DNA of 64,000 nucleotides, taken from Pseudomonadales bacterium. Lineage in GTDB: Bacteria; Pseudomonadota; Gammaproteobacteria; Pseudomonadales; DT-91. The notes under the pieces are model-generated. The model was not told where the DNA came from, made no database searches, and worked only from the letters and a program-made list of their open reading frames with translations. The stretch's first letter is position 1; each line of letters starts with the position of its first letter. This document shows, in pieces, positions 52,429-62,181 of this stretch. The stretch lies in the NCBI GenBank assembly GCA_013215055.1, contig JABSRQ010000009.1, forward strand, positions 107,826 to 171,825, written 5' to 3'. The position numbers and the translations under genes are program-made.

Positions 52429-53787
52429 ATGGATGCCTTTCTCTTATCGCGGATTCAGTTCGCCAGCAATATGAGTTTTCATATACTCTTCCCAACGATA
52501 ACCATCGCCCTGTGTTGGTTTCTGGTCTATTTTAAAGTTCGATTTGAACTCTCCGGCCACCCGGTGTGGATGCGCGCCTACCGTTTCTGGGTGAAGATTT
52601 TTGCTTTGTGTTTCGCCCTGGGGGTTGTCAGCGGCATCACCATGTCATTTCAATTTGGCACCAACTGGCCCGGATTTATGGCCACCGTAGGCAATATTGC
52701 CGGGCCCTTATTGGGTTATGAAGTGTTAACCGCATTTTTCCTCGAAGCCACCTTCCTAGGGATAATGTTGTTTGGCTCTGACCGGGTGTCCCCGCGTATG
52801 CATACCCTGGCAACCATAATGGTGGCTATAGGCACATCGTTATCGGCGTTCTGGATTCTGGCACTGAACTCGTGGATGCAGACACCGACAGGCTTTGAGA
52901 TGCGTGACGGGGTTGCCCATGCCGTTGACTGGTGGGCCATCATATTCAACCCCTCATTCCCCTATAGATTAAGCCATAAGTTAATCGCCTCAGGGCTTAC
53001 CGCCTCATTTTTTATCGCAGGCATATCAGCCTACCGGATACTGCGTGGTGATGATAAACAGGCCCCAAAACTCACGTTAAAAACAGCGCTGGCGGTGGCC
53101 GCGATACTGGCACCGCTGCAAGTTTTTGTCGGTGATTTACACGGCTTAAATACGCTGGAACATCAGCCACAAAAAATCGCAGCGATGGAAGGTGTATGGG
53201 AAACACAAAAAGGTGCACCGCTATTATTATTTGCCATTCCCGATGAAAAAGAGCGTACAAATCACCTCAGCATTGCCATCCCCAAGCTTGCCAGTTTGAT
53301 ACTCACCCATGATGCCGATGGCGAAATAAAGGGCCTTAATGATTATATCGGTGAACATCCACCGGTAGGCCCGGTGTTTTTCAGCTTCCGTATTATGGTG
53401 GGTTTAGGCATTTTGATGTTAGTGATCAGCTGGCTTGGTAGCTGGAAACTATGGCGCCATGGGGAGTTACCGCCATTATTATTAAAGATCTGCATTGCCA
53501 TGACCTTCTCAGGCTGGGCGGCCACACTGGCCGGCTGGTATGTAACCGAAATTGGCCGCCAGCCCTGGCTGGTACAGGGTGTATTAAGAACCGCCGATGC
53601 GGTGACCGATGTAGCGCCTGAAAACATTGCCCTGTCTCTGGGCTTATATATGAGCCTGTATATTGTATTGATGGGGGCCTTCTTACATACGGTATTCCTG
53701 ATGGCCAGACGCGCCGTAGACATAGAAGAAATCTCTGACCAGGATTTACCCCCTGCGAAACACAGTAAAACCATCAACCCAATCTAG
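52429..53787 (+). CDS. cydA: Cytochrome bd-type quinol oxidase subunit I (CIO type)
   Basis: The protein has 452 residues, shorter than E. coli CydA and without the long Q-loop insertion, as in the cyanide-insensitive (CIO) group. Heme ligands are seen near His18 (SFHILFP) and in RLSHKLIA; TPTGFEMRDG and TEIGRQPW are family motifs. A GAGG site precedes the ATG. It reduces O2 with quinol electrons and is known in other species to resist NO. It follows fpr by 125 bp. Confidence 0.93.
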   Translation: MDAFLLSRIQFASNMSFHILFPTITIALCWFLVYFKVRFELSGHPVWMRAYRFWVKIFALCFALGVVSGITMSFQFGTNWPGFMATVGNIAGPLLGYEVLTAFFLEATFLGIMLFGSDRVSPRMHTLATIMVAIGTSLSAFWILALNSWMQTPTGFEMRDGVAHAVDWWAIIFNPSFPYRLSHKLIASGLTASFFIAGISAYRILRGDDKQAPKLTLKTALAVAAILAPLQVFVGDLHGLNTLEHQPQKIAAMEGVWETQKGAPLLLFAIPDEKERTNHLSIAIPKLASLILTHDADGEIKGLNDYIGEHPPVGPVFFSFRIMVGLGILMLVISWLGSWKLWRHGELPPLLLKICIAMTFSGWAATLAGWYVTEIGRQPWLVQGVLRTADAVTDVAPENIALSLGLYMSLYIVLMGAFLHTVFLMARRAVDIEEISDQDLPPAKHSKTINPI

Positions 53788-53793
53788 GAGCAG

Positions 53794-54801
53794 ATGATGA
53801 CTGAAGCAGAAGTGTTACCCCTGATATTTGCCGCGGTGATGGCCCTGGCGATCTTTATCTATGCCATCCTCGATGGCTATGATCTGGGTGTCGGTATTTT
53901 GCTGCCGCTGCAAGCCCACAACAAACCTCGCCGCGATATTATGATTGGCTCTATAGGGCCTTTCTGGGATGCGAACGAGACCTGGCTGGTACTTGCAGTG
54001 GGTATATTACTGATCGCCTTTCCCGCCGCCCATGGCGCCATATTTCATGATTTATACCTGGCTACCGCCATGATGCTGGCAGGCTTGATTGTCCGTGGCG
54101 TCGCCTTCGATTTTCGCACAAAATCCGCCAATCAATATCATCATGGCTGGGACTACGTCTTCAAGGCCGGTTCTTTAACGGCGGCCCTGGCGCAGGGTTA
54201 TATGCTGGGCATGTATGTCACCGGTTTTAATCATACGCTGCCAGGTTATTTATTTGGTGCACTATCTGCAGTGTGTGTGGCCGCAGCCTATAGCACTATC
54301 GGTGCGTGCTGGCTGGTGATGAAAACCGAAGGTGAGTTACAGGCCTATGCCGCGAAACAGGGCCGCAAGGCCGGCTGGCTTTTTGCATTCGGCGTTAGCG
54401 CCGTCTGTATCGTCAATCCGTTAGTTAACCCACATGTTGCAGACATCTGGTTTAGCCTGCCTACGGCGCTGGGTTTATTTATTATTCCGGTCATCTGTTT
54501 AGCCATGTTTGTATTGATAGACCGTTTGTTAAAATATATACCCGACAGTAACGACCAACTTTGCTGGTTACCCTTTGCCGCCTGTGTATTGATTTTTTTC
54601 TGTTGTTTTCAGGGCCTGCTTATCAGTTTTTACCCTTATCTTGTACCGGGTAAAATAGAACTATGGCAGGCAGCCTCTGCTACCGCATCTTTGCGGTTTA
54701 TGTTAGTCGGTGTGGTTATTGTGGTTCCCGTCATCCTGTTATACACCGCTTTTTTGTATCGGGTATTCTGGGGCAAGGCAACACAGTTAAAATATTATTA
54801 A
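53794..54801 (+). CDS. cydB: Cytochrome bd-type quinol oxidase subunit II
   Basis: The protein has 335 residues with about eight membrane helices. The N-terminal AILDGYDLGVGILLP and the FWDANETWLVLAVG motif are CydB hallmarks. Starts 6 bp after cydA, with AGGAG upstream. No cydX-like small gene and no cydDC genes follow. Confidence 0.93.
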   Translation: MMTEAEVLPLIFAAVMALAIFIYAILDGYDLGVGILLPLQAHNKPRRDIMIGSIGPFWDANETWLVLAVGILLIAFPAAHGAIFHDLYLATAMMLAGLIVRGVAFDFRTKSANQYHHGWDYVFKAGSLTAALAQGYMLGMYVTGFNHTLPGYLFGALSAVCVAAAYSTIGACWLVMKTEGELQAYAAKQGRKAGWLFAFGVSAVCIVNPLVNPHVADIWFSLPTALGLFIIPVICLAMFVLIDRLLKYIPDSNDQLCWLPFAACVLIFFCCFQGLLISFYPYLVPGKIELWQAASATASLRFMLVGVVIVVPVILLYTAFLYRVFWGKATQLKYY

Positions 54802-54863
54802 GTGTTGATTCCAGCATGGTAATAGTTGAAAACATAGCTTTTCGAAAAGATATAAATCTAGTG

Positions 54864-54891
54864 AAAAGGCCTGAATTATTCAGGTCTTTTT
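54864..54891 (+). terminator. Intrinsic terminator after cydB
   Basis: AAAAGGCCTGAA / TTCAGG-TCTTTT pair around the loop TTA (one G-U pair), followed by T residues. It closes the small ORF-fpr-cydAB unit. Confidence 0.8.
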
Positions 54892-55317
54892 AATTTTCGA
54901 ATAAAAAACTATTGATGGAATAACAGTTTCACGTTTGCGCCACACCTCAAAGTTGCGGGCAGGCTAGAGCCGAGGTAGTGCCCCGCATAAATAGAACAAT
55001 ATAAATACACAAGGATGTAACTCAAGTTGAGTTGATATTATCTTTTCTGGAGAGCAGAGAGTTTAAATATATTCAGTAAATCTTTCGACGCACATAATTC
55101 TAATGAAGTTTATTAATGGTTGATAAGACAGAGCTTCCGTATGGTAAAAATAGTGTTACTCCCAAAAAAAATCTAGGGTTTATAGGCGGGATTACAACAT
55201 ACGATTTGAGCCAAATGGATTAGCTGTATCTGCAACATGGAACCAGATCATCAATTATCTTATGAAGTTGTTAAACTGTCTCCGTAGAGACAGTTGTTCA
55301 CTTTATGCAGGCCTTAT
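54892..55317. other. Intergenic stretch with one perfect hairpin
   Basis: Apart from AACTGTCTC-CGTA-GAGACAGTT at 55274-55295, a perfect 9-bp stem, I see nothing. On the minus strand this hairpin lies just after the small lipoprotein gene and may end its transcript. Confidence 0.45.
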
Positions 55318-55464
55318 TTATTTCCAAATCATTTCATCCCAGCTGGCCTTATTCCAGGTTTGCTGATCAGTATCATGGAGTTCTATTTTTTTTGAGCTTG
55401 GCACATCCTGTTCAATACATGCAGATATTACTGCAGCCGTGATAACAACCATTAATAATCTCAT
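55318..55464 (-). CDS. 48-residue lipoprotein, coupled to upstream gene
   Basis: The ORF starts at ATG 55464-55462 and ends at TAA 55318-55320. The start overlaps the stop of the upstream gene as ATGA. The N-terminus is a lipoprotein signal (MRLLMVVITAAVISAC, lipobox VISAC). The 33-residue mature part is acidic with three Trp. The lipobox, overlap and position support a real gene. Role unknown, but likely partners with the secreted protein encoded just before. Confidence 0.68.
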   Translation of the reverse strand: MRLLMVVITAAVISACIEQDVPSSKKIELHDTDQQTWNKASWDEMIWK

Positions 55465-56711
55465 GGTAATAACTCGATTTTTATATGGTCGATAAAGTCA
55501 TCCAAACCCGTTTGAACCTGATTATTGGCAAGCGCTTTCAAAGCCTGTATATCACTGCTGAAATCTTCGCTCTCATCGGAATCTACGATGATCATTCTTT
55601 TTTCGCTGCCATGGATGCTGGTTAAAAACGTGAGGGACAACGTGGTTTGATTGATTTTTATGTTCAGATCTATGCTTTCTGTAAACAGGCTTTGATTTTC
55701 AATAATCTCTGTTGACCAAAGTTTAATGGCTCGTTGCCGGGTTAAATGTCCATAGTTTCCTGCATGACCACTGATCATTATATTGCTACATAGCTGCGTA
55801 TCATCTGTATGTGAGATGTTTACAAAAGTCTGTGCAGAATCAAATCCATTTCTATAAGCATTGCCGTCTGCAGAAAAGCTCCTAAAGATAAAATCGCCTC
55901 CATATTGGGTTGTGCTTGAATAATCTAACGTAAACGTTAGATCGGCTGCCCCGCCACCCACCGCTATGGTGGTATATTCAATCTGCCCAGTAGTGAGCGG
56001 GGCTGCAGCGACGGGTGCGATAAGGTGACCGGTGTTATTAAACTGGATTATTGTTGGATTACCTGCACCTGCTGCCGAATCCCCAGAGATATCAACACCA
56101 TCCAAAAAGGTCCATTGATCCCATTGATTATCAACGGGATAACCGTTGTACGGGTCGTGTTTCTGTACAAAATAATTCGTAAGCGTATGTGTCGTTCCAA
56201 ATGAATCAAAAACCGTATAAGAAGCCGATTGGTTATACATCACCGAGGTAACGTTTGAGGGGTCAAAAGCCAATACAGGCACTTGGGCATCCGACGGCAG
56301 GTTAATATTCACCTTGGCATGAGTTGTCGCAGCAGGAAGGATTTCCGTAGCCAGGCCTTTTACTGGAAATTGAATGGCATAGGCGTCGCCGGTGGCGTGT
56401 TCCAGGAATGCCATTTTAATAATGCGGTAACTTTCGCCAGCAATAACGACATAATCACCGGGTTTGCTGTTTGTTGCTTGATAATTTATGGCGTCGATTT
56501 GGCCGGGTTTTTTAAATCCAGCGCCGTCACAATGCAGTACCGAATCTTGTATTTCTTCAGATAGATCGCCGATGGCCTTATTAAGACTCATAAAGTTAGC
56601 ATTTACTTCGCTGGCTTTAGCTGGTGTGCCAGCACTAAATGTATGAGGTATCTCGGCTAAGAGTTGAGCGCTAAAAAGGGTACAGCAACTATAAAACATC
56701 CATTTTTTCAT
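55461..56711 (-). CDS. Secreted protein with tail-fibre-like N-terminal motif
   Basis: About 416 residues from the ATG at 56711 (GGAT upstream; upstream in-frame ATG at 56807 lacks support). Signal peptide to about LLAEI, then TFSAGTPAKASEVNANF, a segment shared with many surface and tail-fibre proteins that precedes a trimeric helix, and a beta-rich region with Thr/Asn/Gly. The last part contains an acidic Asp/Ser segment (DSDESEDFSSD). Likely a cell-surface or secreted trimeric protein; no enzymatic motif seen. Coupled to the small lipoprotein downstream. Confidence 0.7.
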   Translation of the reverse strand: MKKWMFYSCCTLFSAQLLAEIPHTFSAGTPAKASEVNANFMSLNKAIGDLSEEIQDSVLHCDGAGFKKPGQIDAINYQATNSKPGDYVVIAGESYRIIKMAFLEHATGDAYAIQFPVKGLATEILPAATTHAKVNINLPSDAQVPVLAFDPSNVTSVMYNQSASYTVFDSFGTTHTLTNYFVQKHDPYNGYPVDNQWDQWTFLDGVDISGDSAAGAGNPTIIQFNNTGHLIAPVAAAPLTTGQIEYTTIAVGGGAADLTFTLDYSSTTQYGGDFIFRSFSADGNAYRNGFDSAQTFVNISHTDDTQLCSNIMISGHAGNYGHLTRQRAIKLWSTEIIENQSLFTESIDLNIKINQTTLSLTFLTSIHGSEKRMIIVDSDESEDFSSDIQALKALANNQVQTGLDDFIDHIKIELLP

Positions 56712-57305
56712 GACTATCATCCGTAATAGTTTGAGTAGATGGAAAGTATAGAAGAAGTTTAGCCTTTGAAAAGGCTCATATGTTTTTTTCATTAAGCTGG
56801 TGTGCATAGTGTTTGAAAAACAATTCTTCCTCGATCAACGTATGGTCTAAAGATATAAAAGCGGAATGGATTCAATTTTTATATACCGTCTCCCGTCTTC
56901 GTATATATAAATTACTTGGGGAAAGAGAAAGTTTTCCGAATAAAACCAAGAACATTGCCCTGATAAATTTTAAGCTTTAACAGGGTAGCTCTGGGCGTAG
57001 AATAACCTGCAGGCTATTCCTGCATGGTTAAGGCGCAACATTAACTAGAAAAGGCGCCTGATCCTCAGGCTGTTAAACGCAGGTTGGATAACGTCATCGA
57101 TTAAATCCAAATAATTTCATAGCTATTTTATTCAGGTCTTTCAACGTTAACCCATGGCTTAGCATGATAAAAAGGCAAGCCACTGAAGCAGAGGCTGAAT
57201 ATAACATTTTCTGATTAGACAGAGCCTCAATAAAACAAAATATGATAATAGCAAAGCTCTATGCTTGTCTTTTAACAACTAAGATTAAGAAGCTAAGGAG
57301 GAAAA
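56712..57305. other. Intergenic stretch, little structure
   Basis: No ORF of merit. A short GCCTGA/TCAGGC hairpin near 57057 and AT-rich runs. The solute-binding gene start has AAGGAGG at its 3' end. Confidence 0.4.
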
Positions 57306-58079
57306 ATGGCTTTAAGAAGTGATGTGAAAGAACGGTGTTTGATGTTTATATTGATGGCATTTTTTTGTATTGCTGTGCAGGCGGATGCAACAAGAATATT
57401 GGTGGGCACATCCGAAGGTCCACCCTATATGATTAAAGAGGGCAGTCGCGGTATCGATCTGGATATTACCAGAGCGGCATTAAAACAAGCTGGCTATAGT
57501 ATGGATGTGCAGTTTATGACGCTGGAAAAAGCCTTTGTCGCCTTACATAAAGGCCAACTGGATGCCACTGTGCCTATTTTTTCAGGCACGCAGGAAAAGG
57601 TCTTTTTTTCCGCCCCCCATGTATTTTATACACCGGGTGTTTATAGTCTTTCTAAAAATAATCTATCCATACAATCCCTGGCCGATCTAAAACATTATCG
57701 TATAGCCACTTTTCAGGGAGCCAAGGGCTATTTTGGTCAAGAGTTTGCCTATATAGCCAGTGCCGCAGTACGTTATTTTGAACATTCTGATATGGGTAAA
57801 TTAGTTGAGCTATTAAATAAGGGCGCGGTGGATGTTGTGGTGCTGGATTATAATATTTTTTATTATTATTGGTCCCAAAAGTATGGCATCCATACCCAGC
57901 CAGAGGTGATTTATCATCCGGTGATGAAACCGGTCACTGCAAGTGTAGGTTTTTATAATCGCAAGGTCAGAGATGATTTTGATCAAGGTTTAAAAGCCAT
58001 TAAAAAAGACGGCAGTTATAGAAAAATTCTCAATCAATATCAACAATATGGCATGCCTGCAGATTACCCTATTCCTTAA
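57306..58079 (+). CDS. Periplasmic solute-binding protein (SBP_bac_3)
   Basis: The protein has 257 residues with a signal peptide (ILMAFFCIAVQADA) and amino-acid-type binding fold (ILVGTSEGPPYMIKEGSRGIDLDITRAAL). The AAGGAGG ribosome site is near ideal. No transport genes accompany it. The stop overlaps that of a convergent hybrid kinase by 11 bp. Function in sensing is plausible, for example as a partner of that kinase, but not shown. Confidence 0.88.
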   Translation: MALRSDVKERCLMFILMAFFCIAVQADATRILVGTSEGPPYMIKEGSRGIDLDITRAALKQAGYSMDVQFMTLEKAFVALHKGQLDATVPIFSGTQEKVFFSAPHVFYTPGVYSLSKNNLSIQSLADLKHYRIATFQGAKGYFGQEFAYIASAAVRYFEHSDMGKLVELLNKGAVDVVVLDYNIFYYYWSQKYGIHTQPEVIYHPVMKPVTASVGFYNRKVRDDFDQGLKAIKKDGSYRKILNQYQQYGMPADYPIP

Positions 58080-60456
58080 TGCCATTATTGTTTTGTGAGA
58101 AAAAATAATCTAAAGCCTCATATAAAGTTTCTGAGCGTATGGGCTTAGTAATAAAACCATCCATGCCCGCATCCAGGCAGGTTTGTTTTTCCCCCGCCAG
58201 GGCATTGGCGGTCAGCGCAACAATCGGGATATGGCTGTGACTATCTTCCAAACGACGTATTTCTCGGCTTGCTTCATAACCATCCATTTCCGGCATCATG
58301 CAATCCATGATGATGAGGTCGTAGGGAAAGTCCGTCCACATGCGCACAGCCTCCAGGCCATTGTTGGCAATATCTACCGTGGCCCCCATCGCGGATAACA
58401 TTTTTTCGCTGACGATTTGATTCACCTGATTATCCTCGGCCAATAAAACGCGCTTATTAGCCAATAGATTATTGTTTTGATGATGGTCCTGATCCAGGCT
58501 GAAAGCACGTAAAAAATGCCTTTCGGTTTCTTGATGCCGTTGCCAATAGACATTTTGCAGCAATAATAAAAACTGGGGTTTAAAGATCGGTCTATAGAGA
58601 AAACCATCAAAGCCTTTATCAACCAGCTCATGGCCATTTTCTTTTAATAAGTGGCTGAGCAATAAAATACAGTGGGGTTTTTCCCGTTGTTCAGACACCA
58701 TATCTTCTATCAGCGACTCACAGTTTGACAGGCCTATAACGTCATCCAATAAAATAAGATCAAAGCTGTGTTCTTTAAGGTATTGTTTAAAACCCTGTTC
58801 ATCATGGGCATAACAATAATCTATCTGAAAATCGCTTAACCATTGTTGATTTAAGGCAAATTTTTCTATTCTTTCACCCAGCAATAAAACCTTTAACTGC
58901 TGAATTTCATCCCGGTTTATGCTGTTATCTTTTTCGCTTTGATCGCTGACGTATTGGCAGGGCAAGCTTAATTTAAACGTTGATCCCCGGCCTTGTTCAC
59001 TGATGGCTGAGATGTTGCCTTGCATTAAAAGGGCAAGCTTTTTAGAAATCGCCAAACCTAATCCTGTGCCGCCATAGTTTCTGGTTGTTGAGCTATCCTC
59101 CTGCAAAAATTCCAGAAAAACTTTATCCAGTTTTTGCGTCGATATGCCAAGGCCTGTATCAATAACTTCAAGGTTTAAAAAACAGCGATTTTTACTGAGT
59201 ATGTCAGCCTTTATATGAAGAAAAACACCACCCTCGCGGGTGAATTTTATCGCATTGGAAATAAGATTCATAATAATCTGACACAGTCTGGCCGAATCAC
59301 CGATGATGACCTCGGGCACCTGTGCCTCAAAATCACATTGTAGATAAATGCCCTTTTCCAGGGCTGCCAAACGCTGAATGTTAAGCAGATCGTACAGAGC
59401 CTGACGTAAATTAAAATCACTGGATTCCAACGTCATACGCCCGGCTTCAATTTTTGAGAAATCTAAAACATCGTTGATAATCGTTAATAAGATATCTGAG
59501 CTGCTGCTAATCGTTTTCGCGTATTCCTGCTGCTCATGGTTTAACGGCGTATTTAATAAAAGTGAAGCCATGCCTACCACACCGTTAAGCGGTGTGCGGA
59601 TTTCATGACTCATGGTGGCAAGAAATTGAGACTTGGCTTTGGTGGCTTTTTCTGCGGAAAGTTTGGCACTTTCTAATTGTAATGTTCTTTCCTGTACCCG
59701 TTTATCCAGGTTTTTAGCCGTATCGGCGAGTTGTCTGTCCCGGGTTTGCACCTGCTCTAACATTTGATTAAAAATATTGGCAAGATCCCCCAATTCATCA
59801 TCAGACGTTTTTGTGACTCTAACGCTATAATCCCCCGCCGATGCATATTGGGCGGCTTGATGTAATTGTTGAATGGGGCGGCTAAACGTTTTTTCAAAAC
59901 GCTGCAGACTGAAAAATAAAATCAGTAACAAGATGGCCGTTATCAGCAGGTTGATATAGATATGCTCATATAGCCTCTGATAAGCCTGTCGCATATCAAA
60001 TTTTAATAAAACAAATGCAATGCTTTCTCCACCCAGGAAAATTTCTTGTTTGAGTAATAAATAATGTTCAATAAAACGATGTTCACCAAGTCCGGAGACT
60101 CGCGGCAGCGGAAATGTCACATCTTGGGGATATTGCGCAAACAGGCGTAAATCGGTTTTATAAATGGCGGCGAATGTTAGCCCATCAATATTTGAAGTGG
60201 TTTGTAAATTATCCCTGGCGGCTTGCACATCATCGAAGGTAATGGCTGCCGTATTATTTAAGGCGATGGATTGCGCGTGGGAGCGTAATAGCAATACCGT
60301 GTCCTGGCGTATATCCAAGTATTGATAATAGCCGTTGATTAACATGGCTAATATTAACAAGCTACCACAGAGACCCAGCACAAAACGTTTAAGCTTTTTA
60401 CCCACCCTATTCTGCTTGGGGGCAATTAAAACCTTGGCTTTATTAAAAAGGCGCAT
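58069..60456 (-). CDS. Membrane hybrid histidine kinase (CHASE8-like sensor)
   Basis: The protein has 795 residues. Order: TM1 (about 26-46), periplasmic sensor of the CHASE8 style (LRSHAQSIALNNTAAITF), TM2 (about 165-183), HAMP, HisKA with His284 in SHEIRTP, HATPase (GGTGLGLAISKKL), a degenerate receiver-like module (about 520-640) with altered acid pocket, and a receiver with Asp718 in IMDCMMPEMDG. No Hpt. Resembles BarA-like kinases. It overlaps the convergent solute-binding gene by 11 bp at the stops. Confidence 0.92.
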   Translation of the reverse strand: MRLFNKAKVLIAPKQNRVGKKLKRFVLGLCGSLLILAMLINGYYQYLDIRQDTVLLLRSHAQSIALNNTAAITFDDVQAARDNLQTTSNIDGLTFAAIYKTDLRLFAQYPQDVTFPLPRVSGLGEHRFIEHYLLLKQEIFLGGESIAFVLLKFDMRQAYQRLYEHIYINLLITAILLLILFFSLQRFEKTFSRPIQQLHQAAQYASAGDYSVRVTKTSDDELGDLANIFNQMLEQVQTRDRQLADTAKNLDKRVQERTLQLESAKLSAEKATKAKSQFLATMSHEIRTPLNGVVGMASLLLNTPLNHEQQEYAKTISSSSDILLTIINDVLDFSKIEAGRMTLESSDFNLRQALYDLLNIQRLAALEKGIYLQCDFEAQVPEVIIGDSARLCQIIMNLISNAIKFTREGGVFLHIKADILSKNRCFLNLEVIDTGLGISTQKLDKVFLEFLQEDSSTTRNYGGTGLGLAISKKLALLMQGNISAISEQGRGSTFKLSLPCQYVSDQSEKDNSINRDEIQQLKVLLLGERIEKFALNQQWLSDFQIDYCYAHDEQGFKQYLKEHSFDLILLDDVIGLSNCESLIEDMVSEQREKPHCILLLSHLLKENGHELVDKGFDGFLYRPIFKPQFLLLLQNVYWQRHQETERHFLRAFSLDQDHHQNNNLLANKRVLLAEDNQVNQIVSEKMLSAMGATVDIANNGLEAVRMWTDFPYDLIIMDCMMPEMDGYEASREIRRLEDSHSHIPIVALTANALAGEKQTCLDAGMDGFITKPIRSETLYEALDYFFSQNNNGIKE

Positions 60457-60899
60457 GGCACTATAAGCAGTTTCTATAGAACAGAGACGTAGAATCGCTT
60501 AATGGCAGGCGCTTTTTCATCGCATCAAGGCATGTTGGCAGCAGTTATCCATTAGCATAGCTGTTAATGGCAGGTTTTCGATAAAAAGAGCAGTATTATT
60601 GGCAGATCAAATGGCTTAGGTGACCTTATGTTGCTGTTAACCGTCTTTGCTATATCGGGCTCCTTTAGAGGTATAAGAGATATAAACTGAAAAAATGCAC
60701 GGCCATAAATAGATAAACTACTGATTAACCAGGAAAGTCATTCGGGAACCAGAAAAAACCGATTTCATGGATTAGGTTAATTTTTAGATTTAGCGTAAAT
60801 ACTTCAATATCGATGTACAGAGAATCAAACCTTTCCCCATGCTGACGGATAAGATGCTGCAGAGAGTGAAGCAGATCCCTATCATCTACGTATGCCTAT
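60457..60899. other. Intergenic stretch, nothing recognisable
   Basis: About 440 bp without a clear ORF, hairpin or repeat. It contains the kinase promoter, which I cannot locate. Confidence 0.4.
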
Positions 60900-61205
60900 T
60901 CAGTGGCTTCGCTGTTGCAGTCTGGCATTCAACTTCTGACGCAGATCATGCACTTTATTCTGCAGAAAGAGCTTATTTTTTCCAGGACCACTGATGGCAA
61001 TTGCCATCTCCGTTACTTCAATAGCCTGCATGATTTGCACGTCTTCCGCCTGAATAGGCATAACCAAGGGCACTTGGCAGCTGATAAACTTTGAATGTAC
61101 GGCCACCCTGGATTCAAAGGCTAAACGCTGTCTATAGAATTGGGCACCTTTCCTGATCGCTGTATATTTATTGCGAGTTATATGCGGTAACTTATTGAGG
61201 TTCAT
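60900..61205 (-). CDS. Hypothetical protein
   Basis: The protein has 101 residues, basic at the ends, with a central IQAEDVQIMQAIEVTEMAIA segment and helical C-terminus. GGGAG precedes the ATG by seven bases, which is the main support. No family recognised. Confidence 0.45.
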   Translation of the reverse strand: MNLNKLPHITRNKYTAIRKGAQFYRQRLAFESRVAVHSKFISCQVPLVMPIQAEDVQIMQAIEVTEMAIAISGPGKNKLFLQNKVHDLRQKLNARLQQRSH

Positions 61206-61382
61206 TCAGGCGCTCCCATCCCTTGATACTATTTTGAGTCTTTACGAGCATTAAAGTTCAAAATGCCATCCATTAAGGCGGGTAATGCTTTACAAGAGTT
61301 GAGATCTTGGCCTGCATTAAAAATTGAAGTTATCCAGGGGGTAATCAGAGCAATGACCATCGCAGAAATATTAACATTCAGC

Positions 61383-61408
61383 AAAAAAAAGACCGGTATA
61401 AGCCGGCC
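61383..61408 (-). terminator. Intrinsic terminator for the leftward cytochrome pseudogene
   Basis: On the minus strand, GGCCGG-CTTATA-CCGGTC (61391-61408, one G-U pair) is followed by eight T residues. It lies 31 bp after the stop of the pseudogene at 61439. Confidence 0.8.
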
Positions 61409-61438
61409 TTCTCACTCACTACAAAAACAGTTTAACGA

Positions 61439-61785
61439 TTATGGGCAACCGTTAGCTACGCTCATGCCCGTGTTAATCCAGGCTGTAATCAGTGCAACAC
61501 CTTCTTGATGAACCACACTGCGGCCCAACTCAGGCATTTTCACCGCCGGATCATTGGAGTGCATGCGGTAAGCCATGATCGACTTGGCAGCATCACCCGG
61601 AACGATGTCATAGTTCAGGTTGCCTGAAGAATTACCGCCAGCCACTGGCGTTTTACAAACGCCTGCAGGTACAAAGACAACACGGTGCTTCTTCGAATAA
61701 TCACTGAATAACGGTGTGCTTAAGTCATAAACAACACCGTTGCTGTTACCAGCACTCAGAGGGTTATTGCTTGCATTTGGCTCTA
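61439..61785 (-). pseudogene. Truncated SO2930-type cytochrome c gene
   Basis: The minus-strand frame includes VVYDLSTPLFSDYSKKHR, a segment usual in SO2930-family heme proteins. After FVPAG it jumps directly to VCKTPVAGGNSSG and the C-terminal DIVPGDAAKSIMAYRM, MPELGRSVVHQEGVALITAW. The middle part with heme-binding CxxCH motifs is absent, and the N-terminus is cut by the IS110-type sequence near 61770. It has its own terminator. Confidence 0.7.
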
Positions 61786-62165
61786 ACCGAGCTCGATATG
61801 AAACCGCAGCAGATATTCAAAAATACGCTGGCGTAGCACCTGTTATTGAGCGAAGTGGTAAAAAGTCATGGACGCATTGGCGATACAGTTGCCCTAAATT
61901 TATAAGGCAAACGTTTATTAAATGGGCAGGACAATCAGTGCGTTTTTCATTCTGGGCTAAGGCCTATTATCAGCAGCAGATAGAGAAAGGAAAACCACAT
62001 AATACAGTGATTAGAGCATTGGCTTTTAAGTGGATTAGAATCGCATTCAGTTGCTGGAAAACACGGACTGCATATGATGAATCTAAGTATTTAGAGGCCC
62101 TAAAACAGAGGTATTCACCACTGTTTCAGTATGCTGTGAATAGCTAATAAAAGAAATTGTGGTCC
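61770..62165 (+). mobile_element. IS110-family remnant (transposase C-terminal part)
   Basis: The frame ending at 62147 encodes the C-terminal part of an IS110/IS1111 transposase: RARYETAADIQKYAGVAPVI then KFIRQTFIKWAGQS and YYQQQIEKGKPHNTVIRALA. The N-terminal RuvC-like DEDD domain is missing, so it is inactive. Its right edge lies next to GTTATGC, a cassette recombination-site core. This matches the known habit of IS1111-attC elements to insert into attC sites. Confidence 0.78.
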
Positions 62166-62181
62166 ACCTCTGGGTGTGTGG

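Noticed and set aside
61263..61508. Plus-strand ORF of 81 codons
   Set aside because: It runs through the terminator at 61383-61408 and into the antisense strand of the cytochrome pseudogene. No similarity or ribosome site.
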